The notes: generated by a model not told the origin, from the sequence alone. A stretch of 64,000 bases of DNA from Verrucomicrobiaceae bacterium (GCA_019694165.1 JAIBCL010000001.1:186001-250000); one strand, 5' to 3'; numbered from the stretch's first letter, positions 8,867 through 18,176 are shown. Made by a program: numbers and translations.

Positions 8867-9967
8867 ATGCCCGCGAAAAAATCCACCGCATCGCTCCCGC
8901 ACCCTTCGCACGGCGATGTCGCATCCATCTCCTGGCTGGTCCGCATCTCCGAGGCATTCGCGCCCGTGGCGCAGGACGTGATCCAGCGGTTCGGCGCCAT
9001 GTCGTGCAAACCGCTGGGCACGGAGTACTTCTGGATAAAAACACCCACACCCGATGCCGTGCGCCAGTCCGATGCCGCCGTGTTCGTGCGCTGGAACCTG
9101 CCGCTCCATCACACATGGCCGTGCAATCCTTCGAAAACCGACGGCTTTCTCGACAAGGCCGCCCGCTCGCTGCTGCAAAAGTTCGCGCCGCGGAATCCGC
9201 AGGCCGTCCTCATCGGCGTCCTGAATCCCGGATCACCTGACCGCTACTTCAAACATCTCGCCGCGAATCTGCAAGATCGCGCGCTGCGCATCTTCCCGTC
9301 GTTGCCTGTCCGCAGTGTCGAGGAGCAGGATCCGCTGCGCGAGACGCTCTTCGGTCTCGTCGGCAAGGAAGGTCTCTATTGTGGCATGGCCGGCCCGCGC
9401 GAATGCAACGGTTTCTTCCCAGGCGGCAGCAAGTTCATGCCCACCAGTGGACCGGACACTGTCAGCCGCGCCGGAGCGAAGATTGCCGAGGCACTGCACT
9501 ATCTCAGACTGCATCGTCCTCCTCCGGGAGACGGCGCGCGCTGGCTGGAGTTGGGCGCATGCCCGGGCGGCATGACCTCCGAGCTTCTCCATCGCGGCTT
9601 TCGCGTCACCGCCATCGACCTGGCTGCGCTCGACCCACGCCTGCACCAGCACCCCGGCCTCGCCTTCGTGCGCGCGAATGTCGCGGACTGGCAGCCCGGC
9701 GAGCGCGAACGATACGACGCTCTGCTCTGCGACATGAACGGTCCGCCCCGGGAGTCCCTCGCCCACGTCATTCGCCTGTCACGCTCCCTGGTGCCTGGCA
9801 GCATCGTCGTCTTCACCCTGAAGCTCCCGCGTGTCGAGTCCGTCAGCGCGCCGCTCGCGCTGCGGGATGAAATGCTGGCAGCGGCCCGCCGCGGAGGCCT
9901 GCGGCTCGTCGCCCAAACGCACCTCACCTGCAACCGCCACGAGTTCACGCTGTTCTTCGAGCGCTGA
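8867..9967 (+). CDS. RlmM-like ribose 2'-O-methyltransferase (FtsJ/RrmJ fold)
   Basis: About 366 aa. The C-terminal half has the SAM-binding segment LELGACPGGMTSELL and downstream DMNGPP and FTLKLP, which align with E. coli RlmM (23S rRNA C2498 methyltransferase: GACPGG, catalytic Asp in CDM, NLKLP). The N-terminal half is diverged and may bind RNA. Start choice is weak: the frame is open to ATG 8813, which would overlap the divergent ArsC-like gene; ATG 8867 avoids this, and internal starts are also possible. The GC-rich product is intact to its stop, which lies 21 bp before the second MITE-like copy. Target RNA not provable from sequence. Confidence 0.7.
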   Translation: MPAKKSTASLPHPSHGDVASISWLVRISEAFAPVAQDVIQRFGAMSCKPLGTEYFWIKTPTPDAVRQSDAAVFVRWNLPLHHTWPCNPSKTDGFLDKAARSLLQKFAPRNPQAVLIGVLNPGSPDRYFKHLAANLQDRALRIFPSLPVRSVEEQDPLRETLFGLVGKEGLYCGMAGPRECNGFFPGGSKFMPTSGPDTVSRAGAKIAEALHYLRLHRPPPGDGARWLELGACPGGMTSELLHRGFRVTAIDLAALDPRLHQHPGLAFVRANVADWQPGERERYDALLCDMNGPPRESLAHVIRLSRSLVPGSIVVFTLKLPRVESVSAPLALRDEMLAAARRGGLRLVAQTHLTCNRHEFTLFFER

Positions 9968-9988
9968 CCGGCCTCTCGTTGCGCGCGG

Positions 9989-10137
9989 CCAGGGCTTACG
10001 CATGAACCGAAAGCGAAAACCTCAAATCTATGATTCGCCCCGCAGCGGTTCCGCAGATGTATTCAGAAGAAGCCCAATCCGTGGTCGTCCTGAATCCGTG
10101 GGAGTTCACTCAGAAGCAACTCATGCGTAAGCCCTGG
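9989..10137 (+). mobile_element. MITE-like element, copy B (about 149 bp)
   Basis: Second copy of the repeat at 2860-3010. Here the terminal inverted repeats are nearly perfect: left CCAGGGCTTACGCATGAA, right CTCATGCGTAAGCCCTGG, 17 of 18 positions complementary. Interior differences from copy A are mainly single-base changes and a net 2-base deletion. It is inserted between the methyltransferase stop and the first sulfatase gene and could separate their transcripts. Same orientation as copy A; the two copies bracket about 7 kb. Confidence 0.75.
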
Positions 10138-10192
10138 CGCGCGGCACGCACTCCGGGGGCAAGATGCCCTTCCACCCGTCGTTCACACCGCC

Positions 10193-11578
10193 ATGCTCCG
10201 CATCCTCCTCGCACTCATCCTTTCGTCGTTCGGCATTCTTCATCCGGCATCCGCCGCACCCGCGCGGCCCAACGTCATCTTCTTCCTCGTCGATGACCTG
10301 CGCTGGAATGCGCTCGGCTGCATGGGCGACAAGATCGTGAAATCGCCAAACATCGACCGGCTCGCGGCCCGCGGCGTGCTGTTTGAGAACATGTTCGTCA
10401 CCACCTCCATCTGCTGGAGCAGCCGCGCCACGATGTTCACCGGCCAGTGGATGCGGCGGCATGGCGTGGGCCTGAATGACGGCAAGGAAATGCACGTCGG
10501 CGCATGGGCGCAGACTTATCCCGCGCAGTTTCGCGCGGCAGGATTCCGCACCGGCTTCATCGGCAAGTTCGGCGTGGGCGGAAACAAGCAGATGAAGGAG
10601 ATGGAGACTGCCTTCGACTACTGGAAAGGCCTGCCCGGACAAGGAGGCAAGCTTTTCATCGAACCCGACGATCCCAAGCATCAGCACAAAACCGCGCTCT
10701 TCGGTGATCAGGCGCTGGAGTTTCTCGATGGCTGCAAGACCGGCCAGCCTTTTTGCCTGAGCATCAGTTTCAACGCAGTGCACGCGCGCGATCACGAGCC
10801 GCGCGAATATACGCCCGACACGCGCGATGACGGCATGTTTGACGGCATCAACATCCCGCTGCCGAAGCTGGCGACCGAGGAGGCATTCAAGCGCCTGCCC
10901 GAGTTCGTGCAAAAGAGCGAAGGCCGCACGCGCTGGCTGTGGCGCTTCGACGAGCCGCAGAAGGCGCAGGGCATCCTGCACGATTACTACAGCCTGATTT
11001 ACGGAGTAGATCGCGAAATTGGCCGCATCGTCGAAGCACTCGAGAAAAAAGGCGTCGCCGACAATACCGTCCTCGTCTTCGCCTCCGACAACGGCTACGC
11101 GCTCGCCGACCGCGGCCTCGCCGACAAATGGTTCGCCTACGAAGAAGACATGCGCGTGCCGCTCATCATCGTTGATCCTCGTCTGCCCGAGTCACGCCGA
11201 GGAGTTCGGGAGAAGGCCATGGCGCTGAATGTGGACATCGCGCCCACGTTGCTCGACCTCGCCGGCTTGCCGGTGCCATCCGTAATGCAGGGCCGCAGCC
11301 TCAAGCCCGTGCTCGCCGGTCAAAAGCCAGCCGACTGGCGCACCGAGTTTTTCTACGAGCACCACGCCGTCCCCAACCGCATCCCACCCGTCGAAGCGGT
11401 CCGTACCGAGCGTTGGAAGTACATCCGCTGGATCAAAGCCGAGCCAGTGGTGGAAGAACTCTATGATCTGCAAAGCGACCCGCTGGAGGAGAAGAACGTC
11501 GTCGCGGATTCGGCGAATGCGGCGCTGCTGAAGGAGATGCGCGAGAAGTGGGAGCGGTATCGCCAGGAAAAGGAATAG
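10193..11578 (+). CDS. Secreted sulfatase (S1 family)
   Basis: 461 aa with an N-terminal signal peptide (MLRILLALILSSFGILHPASA). The alkaline-phosphatase-superfamily core is present: metal ligands in FLVDDLRWNALG (Asp34, Asp35), the formylglycine motif CWSSRAT with Cys74 and Arg78 (pattern C-x-S-x-R), GFIGKFGVGG, and the late metal-binding ASDNGYALADRG. The C-terminal WKYIRWI...EELYDLQSDPLEEKN segment is typical. It would hydrolyse sulfate esters of glycans in the periplasm or outside the cell once Cys74 is converted to formylglycine. A second sulfatase follows at 49 bp. No intact FGE gene is in the window. Confidence 0.9.
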   Translation: MLRILLALILSSFGILHPASAAPARPNVIFFLVDDLRWNALGCMGDKIVKSPNIDRLAARGVLFENMFVTTSICWSSRATMFTGQWMRRHGVGLNDGKEMHVGAWAQTYPAQFRAAGFRTGFIGKFGVGGNKQMKEMETAFDYWKGLPGQGGKLFIEPDDPKHQHKTALFGDQALEFLDGCKTGQPFCLSISFNAVHARDHEPREYTPDTRDDGMFDGINIPLPKLATEEAFKRLPEFVQKSEGRTRWLWRFDEPQKAQGILHDYYSLIYGVDREIGRIVEALEKKGVADNTVLVFASDNGYALADRGLADKWFAYEEDMRVPLIIVDPRLPESRRGVREKAMALNVDIAPTLLDLAGLPVPSVMQGRSLKPVLAGQKPADWRTEFFYEHHAVPNRIPPVEAVRTERWKYIRWIKAEPVVEELYDLQSDPLEEKNVVADSANAALLKEMREKWERYRQEKE

Positions 11579-11626
11579 CAGCGCATCTCATCCGAAGATC
11601 ACACACTAAGATCCGTTCTGACCGCC

Positions 11627-12916
11627 ATGAAACTATTCTCCGCTATTTTTGCCTCGCTGTCGTTGATGCTTGCAGGGATCGCCCACGCCGCGCCGCCACC
11701 AAACATCGTCATGATCATCTCGGATGATCAGTTGTGGAGCGACTACGGTTTCATGGGGCACAAGGTGGTGCAGACGCCGAACCTCGACCGGTTGGCGGGC
11801 GAGAGTCGCTTGTTCACGCGTGGTTACGTCACGTCGAGTCTTTGCTGTCCGAGCCTCGCTTCGATGGTGACCGGCAAGTATCCGCACATGCATCTGGTGA
11901 CGAGCAATGATCCCGCGATTCCCGCCGGGATGACGAACCGCCAGTTCCAGACGAGCCCTCTCTTCCAGCAGCAGCGCGAGATCATGAGCAATCATTTGAA
12001 GGCGGCAGGCACGCTCCCGGCGATGCTCAAGGAGAAGGGCTACCTGAGCCTGCAGACCGGCAAGTGGTGGCAGAATCACTGGAGCAGCGGCGGTTTCACG
12101 AGCGGGATGACGGAAGGTGGTCGTCACGGTGACAAGGGCCTCGACATCGGTCGCAAGACCATGCAGCCGATTTATGATTTCATCGCCGATGCGCGGAAGC
12201 AGCAGAAACCGTTCCTCGTGTGGTATGCGCCGATGATGCCGCACGATCCGCACACGCCGCCGCAGCGATTGCTCGACAAGTACAAGGACAAGACGCCGAG
12301 CCTGCCGGTGGCGAAGTATTGGGCGATGGTGGAGTGGTTCGATGAAACGTGCGGCGAATTGATCAAGCACATCGACGATGCCGGACTGAAGGAGAACACG
12401 ATCTTTGTCTATCTCTCCGACAACGGCTGGATCACGAACCCGGCGAAAGGCGGCTACGCCGAAAAATCGAAGCAGAGCCAGTATGACGGCGGCCTGCGCA
12501 CGCCGCTGATGGTGCGCTGGCCGGGGCATGTGAAGCCGGAGAGAAGAAGCGAGCTTGCGCAGTCGATCGACTTCGCGCCCACTCTGCTGAAGGCGGCGGG
12601 GGTGACTGTGCCTGCGGACTTGCCGGGCATCGATTTGCTCGACGACGCGGCTCTGGCAAAGCGTGACGTGATTTTTGGGGAGTGCTTCACGCACAACTCG
12701 AAAGATCTGAACAAGCCCGCCGCGAGCCTGCGCTGGCGATGGATGATCGAAGGCAACATGAAGCTGATCGTGCCGGACAAGGCCAACCAGCCGGATGACG
12801 TAGTGGAACTCTACGACCTGAGCGTGGATCCGACGGAGGAGAAAAACCTCGCTGCAGCGAATTCTGGCAGGGTGAAGTCGATGAGCGAGAAGCTCAACGC
12901 ATGGTGGAAGCCGTGA
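11627..12916 (+). CDS. Secreted sulfatase-family protein with altered CxPSR motif
   Basis: 429 aa, signal peptide MKLFSAIFASLSLMLAGIAHA. The sulfatase fold is clear: IVMIISDDQLWSDYG, PNLDRLAGES, LQTGKWWQNHW, YLSDNGWITNP and the C-terminal ELYDLSVDPTEEKN. The modification motif reads LCCPSLAS (residues 72-79), so the Arg normally five positions after the start of CxPSR is Leu77. Arg in this motif helps formylglycine formation and active-site geometry, so activity is uncertain; similar CxPSL variants may exist as a natural subgroup in PVC bacteria, but I cannot verify that here. It is probably transcribed with the preceding sulfatase. Confidence 0.85.
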   Translation: MKLFSAIFASLSLMLAGIAHAAPPPNIVMIISDDQLWSDYGFMGHKVVQTPNLDRLAGESRLFTRGYVTSSLCCPSLASMVTGKYPHMHLVTSNDPAIPAGMTNRQFQTSPLFQQQREIMSNHLKAAGTLPAMLKEKGYLSLQTGKWWQNHWSSGGFTSGMTEGGRHGDKGLDIGRKTMQPIYDFIADARKQQKPFLVWYAPMMPHDPHTPPQRLLDKYKDKTPSLPVAKYWAMVEWFDETCGELIKHIDDAGLKENTIFVYLSDNGWITNPAKGGYAEKSKQSQYDGGLRTPLMVRWPGHVKPERRSELAQSIDFAPTLLKAAGVTVPADLPGIDLLDDAALAKRDVIFGECFTHNSKDLNKPAASLRWRWMIEGNMKLIVPDKANQPDDVVELYDLSVDPTEEKNLAAANSGRVKSMSEKLNAWWKP

Positions 12917-12941
12917 CATGCAGTCCCGCCGGCCGCAGTCC

Positions 12942-13037
12942 GTTGGAGTCCAGCATTGGCCGGGGCGCAGTCCCCGTGTGCTCAACAACACATGAACCGT
13001 TCGCACATCCCAGACCGCCTGAAGGCGGGACTCCAAC
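12942..13037. repeat. BIME-like inverted repeat, site 1 (GTTGGAGTCC family)
   Basis: 96-bp element bounded by the inverted pair GTTGGAGTCC and GGACTCCAAC. The right arm carries an internal hairpin CCGCCT-GA-AGGCGG; the left arm is less regular. Two related elements lie at 40241-40341 and 56822-56985. This copy extends 46 bases into the downstream coding sequence if the dehydrogenase starts at ATG 12992, so the repeat supplies part of its N-terminus. Confidence 0.65.
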
Positions 13038-16000
13038 CAACGCGCCTCCACAGCGTCCTTGCTGTCCTTTGTGTCCTTTCCGTCCTTCTCCCCGCTCAGG
13101 AACCCGCCGCCAAAAAGAAAGGCATCTCCGTTGGCGAGCCGCCCGCCGACCTCTCGCCCGAAGCAGAACTCGCGTCCTTCAAAGTGCTCGACGGCTTCTC
13201 GGTGAATCTTTTCGCCAGCGAAAAAGACGGTATCCCGAACGCGCTCGTAATCCGCTGGGACGAGCGCGGACGCTTGTGGTGCCTGCAAACGTCTTCGTAT
13301 CCGCAGCCTGCGCCGGGCGAGATCGTCGATGACAAAATAGTGATCCTCGAAGACACCGATCACGACGGCCGCGCGGACAAGACCACCGTCTTCGCCGACG
13401 GCCTGCGGATGCCGATGGGCATGGAACTCGGCGTGCCGGGCGAGCTTTACGTCGGCGAGGGTGAGAAGCTCTGGCTCTTCAAAGACACGAACGGCGACGA
13501 CCGTGTGGATGAGAAGGAAATCGTGTTCAGCGGCTTCGGCACCGGCGATGCGCATCAGAATCTGAACAGCTTCGTGTGGTCGCCAGACGGCGCGCTGGTG
13601 ATGCATCAGGGCCTGCACTGCTACTCGCGCGTGGCCACCGCGCACGGCGTGAAGCAGCTCTACGGCGCGGGCTTCTGGCACTTCTGGCCGCGCAGCCGGA
13701 GGCTCGAGCCGTATCCCACCGGCATGCCGCAGAATGCATGGGGCACGGCGTTCGACAAATGGGGCCAACCCATCATGGTCGCCGGCGCGGCGGGCATGTA
13801 TTGGGCGCGGCCGATGGAGATCAGCGTGCCCGAGGTTGAAGACCCGCAGACGGGCGAGCGCGATACTTTCCGACTCACGCGCTTCATGCTGCCATCGAGC
13901 GGCCAGATCATCAAGACCGAGGGCCTGCGCAAATTCTGCGGCGTGGACATCGTGGGCAATTCACACTGGCCCGACGCGATGCAGGACGAGGTGATCAGCG
14001 GCGGCTTCTTCGAGAACGCCGTCTTCCGCTACAAGATCATCGACGACAAAGACAACCCCAGCGGCTACGAGGCCATCGAGCAACCGCCGCTCATCACCAG
14101 CGACAACGTCGCCTTCCGTCCCGTCGATGTCCGCTTCGGCCCCGAAGGCGCGCTTTACATCGCCGACTGGTTCAATCCCATCATCGGCCATTACCAGGCG
14201 AGCTTCCGTCATCCGAACCGCGACAAGACGCATGGGCGAATTTGGCGCGTGGTGGCAAGGGGGAGGAGGCTGGCGAGTGAGTCAGTGTTCAGTGGTCAGT
14301 ACTCGGTCGGACAGCGAGTCGATTCGAAAGCGAAGGAGCAAAGAATCAAGGTGCACTCACCAGCCGGTTCTCAGTCGGTGTCAAAGCTTGTGATGAGCGC
14401 AGCCTCTTTTGGGGGACGCTGGTCGGACTATCAAGCTCGTAGATTGTTGTCATCGGCAAGCTGGGAGCAAGTTTCGCACGCAATCGACGACGTCGCCGAC
14501 CAGTGGAAATGGATGGGATTCAAGCATCCGGTGTATCCGAGGTTCGAAGTCTTCAAAATCCAGTCTCGCGAATCTTGCGAGGTCCCTCTTTCATCTCGCA
14601 CAACAAATGCGTTGTCGAGCGACGATCCGAGAGTCAGAACTTCGGCCGTTCATGCTATTGGCGAATGGGCGGGCGAATTATCCGGAGCGTTGTCGTCACT
14701 CGGAATCGCAATCACCGACGAATCCCCGCGCGTCCGGCTCGAAGCCATCGTCGCGGCGGCGAAGGTGAAATCGCCGGATGCGATTCGCGTGGCGCTCAAG
14801 GCGCTCGACAAGCCGATGGACTCGTTCCTGGATCGTGCGCTGTGGCTTGCGATTCATGCGACGGCTCCGCAGTGGAAGCCGTTGCTGGTGACGAATGGCA
14901 AATCACCTTCACTGTTCGACTCGCTTCCGCCGAAGCATCTAGCCTATCTCGTGGAGAAGGAAGGCAGCGCTGAAATTCTTGGAGTGGCCAGGACCTTGTT
15001 GGAGCAGGAGGGCGGCACGCTCAATGATGCCGTGAAGCGAGCGCTCAGTGCCGCGCTCGTGAGAAAAGGCGGGCCCGGTGACATGCTGCGCGCGCTCAAG
15101 CTCGGGCAAAAGGATCAGGGCATCCTCGACGACTTGGCCGAGGCGGCGGCTCAGCGTGGATTCAAGGCACCCGCAGGTTCCTTGCCATTGATGCGAGCCC
15201 TCTTGGAATCGGGCACGGACGGCCAGCGCGTAGCGCTCTGCCGACTGGCGGCAGCTTGGGGCGTGAAGGATTTGAAGCGGAGCGTCGAAGCGCTGGCCGA
15301 CGCTTCTTCCTCCCAAGCCGTAGCCGCGAACATTCGCGTGGCGGCCATCGCGGCGCTCGGCAAGCTTGGCGCTGATGCGACATGGATCCAGCCGATGATC
15401 GTGAACGCCAGAGAGTCTTGGCCCGTGCGGATCGCAGCGCTGGGTGCTTTGGCGGAAACTCGTCCAGCGGATGCAGGCTCGTCGGCAGTGGAGGCTTTCA
15501 GCAGCATTGTCGAAGCGGACACGATGCGGCAGTGGCTCGCGCCCTTGCTGCCGCGTGATGCGGCGGTGAAATCACTCGCTTCCGCATTGAAAGCAAAACC
15601 CTGCACCGCCGACGCGGCGAAGCTCGCGATCCGCGTGCTCGCCGCCACGGGTCGAAGCGAGCCGGAACTCAGCGCGGTGCTCGGCGGCATCATCGGCGTG
15701 TCGAACTCCGTGCCCTCCTATGATCCCACATGGGTGAGTGCGCTTGCCGCCGAAGTGAAAGCGAAGGGTGCCCCAGCGAAAGGACGCGCCGTTTTCACCT
15801 CGCCGCTCGTGAACTGCACCGCGTGCCACAGCATCGGCAAGCAAGGCGGCACCATCGGACCGGAGCTGGACGCGGTAGGACGCGGTGTGCCGCTTGAACT
15901 GCTCATCGAAGCCGTGGTATGGCCAAACCGCCAGATCAAAGAGGGCTACATCGCCACGACGTTGCTGACGAAGGACGGTCGCCGCATGCAAGGCTACAAG

Positions 16001-16189
16001 ATCAGCGATGCAAACGGCGAACTGCAATTGCGCGACTTCCTCAGCGGCACTGTTTCACGTTTTGCAACCGGCGAAATCAAAGAGCGGCAGGACGCAGGGT
16101 CACTGATGCCCGAGGGGCTGATCATGAACATGACGCGCGAGGAGTTGCGCAATCTCATCGCGTATCTCGCAAGTCTTGGGCGGCCGTAA
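12992..16189 (+). CDS. Secreted PVC-type membrane-bound dehydrogenase with HEAT repeats and C-terminal haem domain
   Basis: About 1065 aa. After a signal peptide (LHSVLAVLCVLSVLLPAQ) comes a six-bladed-propeller domain of the TIGR02604 type (FKVLDGFSVNLFASE, RWDERGRLWCLQTSSYP, ILEDTDHDGRADKTTVFADG), then HEAT-like helical repeats and a C-terminal cytochrome-c-like domain of the TIGR02603 type with NCTACHSIGKQGGTIGPEL (CxxCH at about residues 942-946). It is expected to oxidise a sugar or alcohol and pass electrons to its own haem. Start ATG 12992 lies within a BIME-like repeat. An AT-richer, irregular stretch (14260-14700) joins the propeller and HEAT parts. Substrate unknown; it follows two sulfatase genes. 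Confidence 0.85.
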   Translation: MNRSHIPDRLKAGLQPTRLHSVLAVLCVLSVLLPAQEPAAKKKGISVGEPPADLSPEAELASFKVLDGFSVNLFASEKDGIPNALVIRWDERGRLWCLQTSSYPQPAPGEIVDDKIVILEDTDHDGRADKTTVFADGLRMPMGMELGVPGELYVGEGEKLWLFKDTNGDDRVDEKEIVFSGFGTGDAHQNLNSFVWSPDGALVMHQGLHCYSRVATAHGVKQLYGAGFWHFWPRSRRLEPYPTGMPQNAWGTAFDKWGQPIMVAGAAGMYWARPMEISVPEVEDPQTGERDTFRLTRFMLPSSGQIIKTEGLRKFCGVDIVGNSHWPDAMQDEVISGGFFENAVFRYKIIDDKDNPSGYEAIEQPPLITSDNVAFRPVDVRFGPEGALYIADWFNPIIGHYQASFRHPNRDKTHGRIWRVVARGRRLASESVFSGQYSVGQRVDSKAKEQRIKVHSPAGSQSVSKLVMSAASFGGRWSDYQARRLLSSASWEQVSHAIDDVADQWKWMGFKHPVYPRFEVFKIQSRESCEVPLSSRTTNALSSDDPRVRTSAVHAIGEWAGELSGALSSLGIAITDESPRVRLEAIVAAAKVKSPDAIRVALKALDKPMDSFLDRALWLAIHATAPQWKPLLVTNGKSPSLFDSLPPKHLAYLVEKEGSAEILGVARTLLEQEGGTLNDAVKRALSAALVRKGGPGDMLRALKLGQKDQGILDDLAEAAAQRGFKAPAGSLPLMRALLESGTDGQRVALCRLAAAWGVKDLKRSVEALADASSSQAVAANIRVAAIAALGKLGADATWIQPMIVNARESWPVRIAALGALAETRPADAGSSAVEAFSSIVEADTMRQWLAPLLPRDAAVKSLASALKAKPCTADAAKLAIRVLAATGRSEPELSAVLGGIIGVSNSVPSYDPTWVSALAAEVKAKGAPAKGRAVFTSPLVNCTACHSIGKQGGTIGPELDAVGRGVPLELLIEAVVWPNRQIKEGYIATTLLTKDGRRMQGYKISDANGELQLRDFLSGTVSRFATGEIKERQDAGSLMPEGLIMNMTREELRNLIAYLASLGRP
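14281..14301 (+). repeat. Degenerate heptameric tandem repeat inside coding sequence
   Basis: Three successive 7-base units GTCAGTG, TTCAGTG, GTCAGTA, translated in frame within the linker of the dehydrogenase. It lies at the start of a stretch with composition unlike the rest of the gene. Short, so chance cannot be excluded, but it fits the 7-base periodicity seen at three other places in the window. Confidence 0.4.
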
Positions 16190-16276
16190 ACCTGGTGAAT
16201 GGGATGGAGTGCAGTGCGCAACAGATGCGGCGCCTCACAAACGGGGACGCGACCACGGGAGAGACTGACCCCGGGG

Positions 16277-17647
16277 TTACGAGTGCCGGGCGATGAACGA
16301 CTTCACCTCCGCCGCCGAGGCAGGCAGGCGATGAGTAACGAGCGGCAGGCTCTTCAGTGCTTCCAGCGTGGGATGCACCGGCTCCATGCCGGTGGCCTGT
16401 TTTACCACGTCTGGAAACTTCGCCGGATGCGCGGTGGAGAGCACGATGCTGGTGCAGTCGGTTGCCATACCGGTGAATGCACACGCAGTGTGGGGATCGA
16501 TCACATAGCGCCAGTCCTTCCACATCTGCGCGATCACACGGATGATCTGGTCGTCCTTCATGGAAGTGGACCGGAAGGCCGGGTCCGCCGCCGGGAGGTT
16601 CACCGCATCCGCATTCTTCAACCTGGCCATGACTTCGCGCACTTTCGCGGGGTCGCTTTCGAGGAGGAAATACAGGTAACGCTCGAAGTTCGACGCGGCC
16701 TGGATGTCCATGCTCGGGGCATGGCTCGGACGCACGTCGCCCTGGCGATAGTCGCCGCTGGTGAAGTACCGGTGAAGGATGTCGTTCTGGTTCGTAGCCA
16801 CGCGGAAAGACCTGACAGGCAGGCCCATCTGCCGGGCCATCCAGCCGGCCAGGACGTTGCCGAAGTTCCCCGTGGGCACCACGAACTCCACCCCGCCTGC
16901 GGCATCGGTCCCCTGCCCCGCCAGGTCGCGCAGCCGCAGCCAGGCCCAGATGTAATAGACGCACTGGGCGAGGACGCGTGCGATGTTGATGGAATTCACG
17001 GCAGAGAGATTGTGCGCCGCAGTGAAGGCCGCGTCGCCAAAGCATTCCTTCACCACGCTCTGCGCGTCGTCGAAAGTACCCGGAACGGGAATGGCGAAGA
17101 CATTGTCCGCGCCCGTGCAGGCCATCTGCCGCTCCTGCAGCGGCGCCACACGCCCATGCGGATAGAGGATGAAGATGTGGATGCCCTCCTGCCCGATGCA
17201 GCCGTGAATGGCCGCGCTGCCGGTGTCTCCAGATGTGGCACCGAGCACCGCGAGCCGTTTTCCGGAGCGCTCGACCTGCCGCTTGTAGAGAAGACCGAGC
17301 AATTGCAAGGCGAAGTCTTTGAAGGCGAGCGTCGGTCCGTGCCAGAGCTCGAGCACATAGGTCTTGCCGGTGATCTTCCGCAACGGCGCTACTTCGGGGG
17401 AGTCGAACTTGGAATACGCCCTCGCGGTCAGAGCGTGCCATTCATCCGGCGCGATTTCGGGAGCGAAGAGGCTGAGGAACTCTGCGGCGAGTCTGGCATA
17501 CGAGAGAGAGGCCCAGTCACCGAGTCTGCCGGAGATGTCAGGCATGTGTTCGGGCAGGAACAAGCCGCCGTCAGGTGCCAGTCCGGCTTCGACGGCTTCG
17601 GAGAAGGTGTGCGGTCGTGTCTGGCCGCGTGTGGAGATGTATTGCAT
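16277..17647 (-). CDS. thrC: Threonine synthase
   Basis: PLP enzyme converting O-phosphohomoserine to threonine, last step of threonine synthesis. 456 aa from ATG 17647 (MQYISTRGQ, the canonical family N-terminus; the frame is open upstream but unsupported). Motifs: LAPDGGLFLPEHMP, HGPTLAFKDFALQLLG with the PLP lysine, GATSGDTGSAAIHG, HGRVAPLQERQM and the phosphate-binding VPTGNFGNVLAGW. Length and order fit the long-type bacterial ThrC. It ends 87 bp from the convergent dehydrogenase gene. Confidence 0.95.
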   Translation of the reverse strand: MQYISTRGQTRPHTFSEAVEAGLAPDGGLFLPEHMPDISGRLGDWASLSYARLAAEFLSLFAPEIAPDEWHALTARAYSKFDSPEVAPLRKITGKTYVLELWHGPTLAFKDFALQLLGLLYKRQVERSGKRLAVLGATSGDTGSAAIHGCIGQEGIHIFILYPHGRVAPLQERQMACTGADNVFAIPVPGTFDDAQSVVKECFGDAAFTAAHNLSAVNSINIARVLAQCVYYIWAWLRLRDLAGQGTDAAGGVEFVVPTGNFGNVLAGWMARQMGLPVRSFRVATNQNDILHRYFTSGDYRQGDVRPSHAPSMDIQAASNFERYLYFLLESDPAKVREVMARLKNADAVNLPAADPAFRSTSMKDDQIIRVIAQMWKDWRYVIDPHTACAFTGMATDCTSIVLSTAHPAKFPDVVKQATGMEPVHPTLEALKSLPLVTHRLPASAAEVKSFIARHS

Positions 17648-17738
17648 CGTCGGATGGAAAGTGTGACGCAGACGACGATGCGACACAAGCGAACTGTGCT
17701 CCCAGACAGGCGCGCATCCGCGCATCAGGCAGGCAGCG

Positions 17739-18176
17739 TCAAGCGCCCTTCGGACTACGCGTTCCCACGGCCCGCACCACTCCGTCAGGCCCGGTCGGCC
17801 ACTTCGCGCCCTGTCTGATCCATCGCTGAATCAAAGCCATCTCTTCGGCGGCGATGCGGTGGCCGGTCGGCGGCATGGCTTTCTTGTCACCCTCTGGCAG
17901 ACTCAGGACGAGGAAGAGCGGGCTCTTGTCCGGATTGCCCGGCGTGATCACCGGTCCTTTGGCCCGCTGCTTGAAGGCCAGCTCACGGTTTTCGAGATTC
18001 AACTCGCCGAGGAGCAAACCGGCGTTGTGGCACTCGATGCAGCGCGCCTCAAGCAGCGGCCGGACCTCGGTGACAAAGTCCACGGGCTTGCCTGCCTTCT
18101 TGTCGCAGGCAGCAAGCAAGGCCGCCGCTCCGGCGGCAAGCATGAGGAACAAACGGGTGAGACGGGATGTATTCAT
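17739..18176 (-). CDS. Single-haem cytochrome lipoprotein (planctomycete cytochrome c type)
   Basis: 145 aa. N-terminal lipoprotein signal with lipobox LAAC (MNTSRLTRLFLMLAAGAAALLAAC), so it is probably anchored to a membrane facing the periplasm. EVRPLLEARCIECHNAG contains the haem-binding CxxCH and the flanking pattern of the PSCyt1 domain; KAMPPTGHRIAAEEMALIQRWIRQGA holds the expected distal Met segment. It resembles the N-terminal domain of DUF1549 proteins such as that at 26165, but stands alone. Likely a small electron carrier. Confidence 0.8.
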   Translation of the reverse strand: MNTSRLTRLFLMLAAGAAALLAACDKKAGKPVDFVTEVRPLLEARCIECHNAGLLLGELNLENRELAFKQRAKGPVITPGNPDKSPLFLVLSLPEGDKKAMPPTGHRIAAEEMALIQRWIRQGAKWPTGPDGVVRAVGTRSPKGA

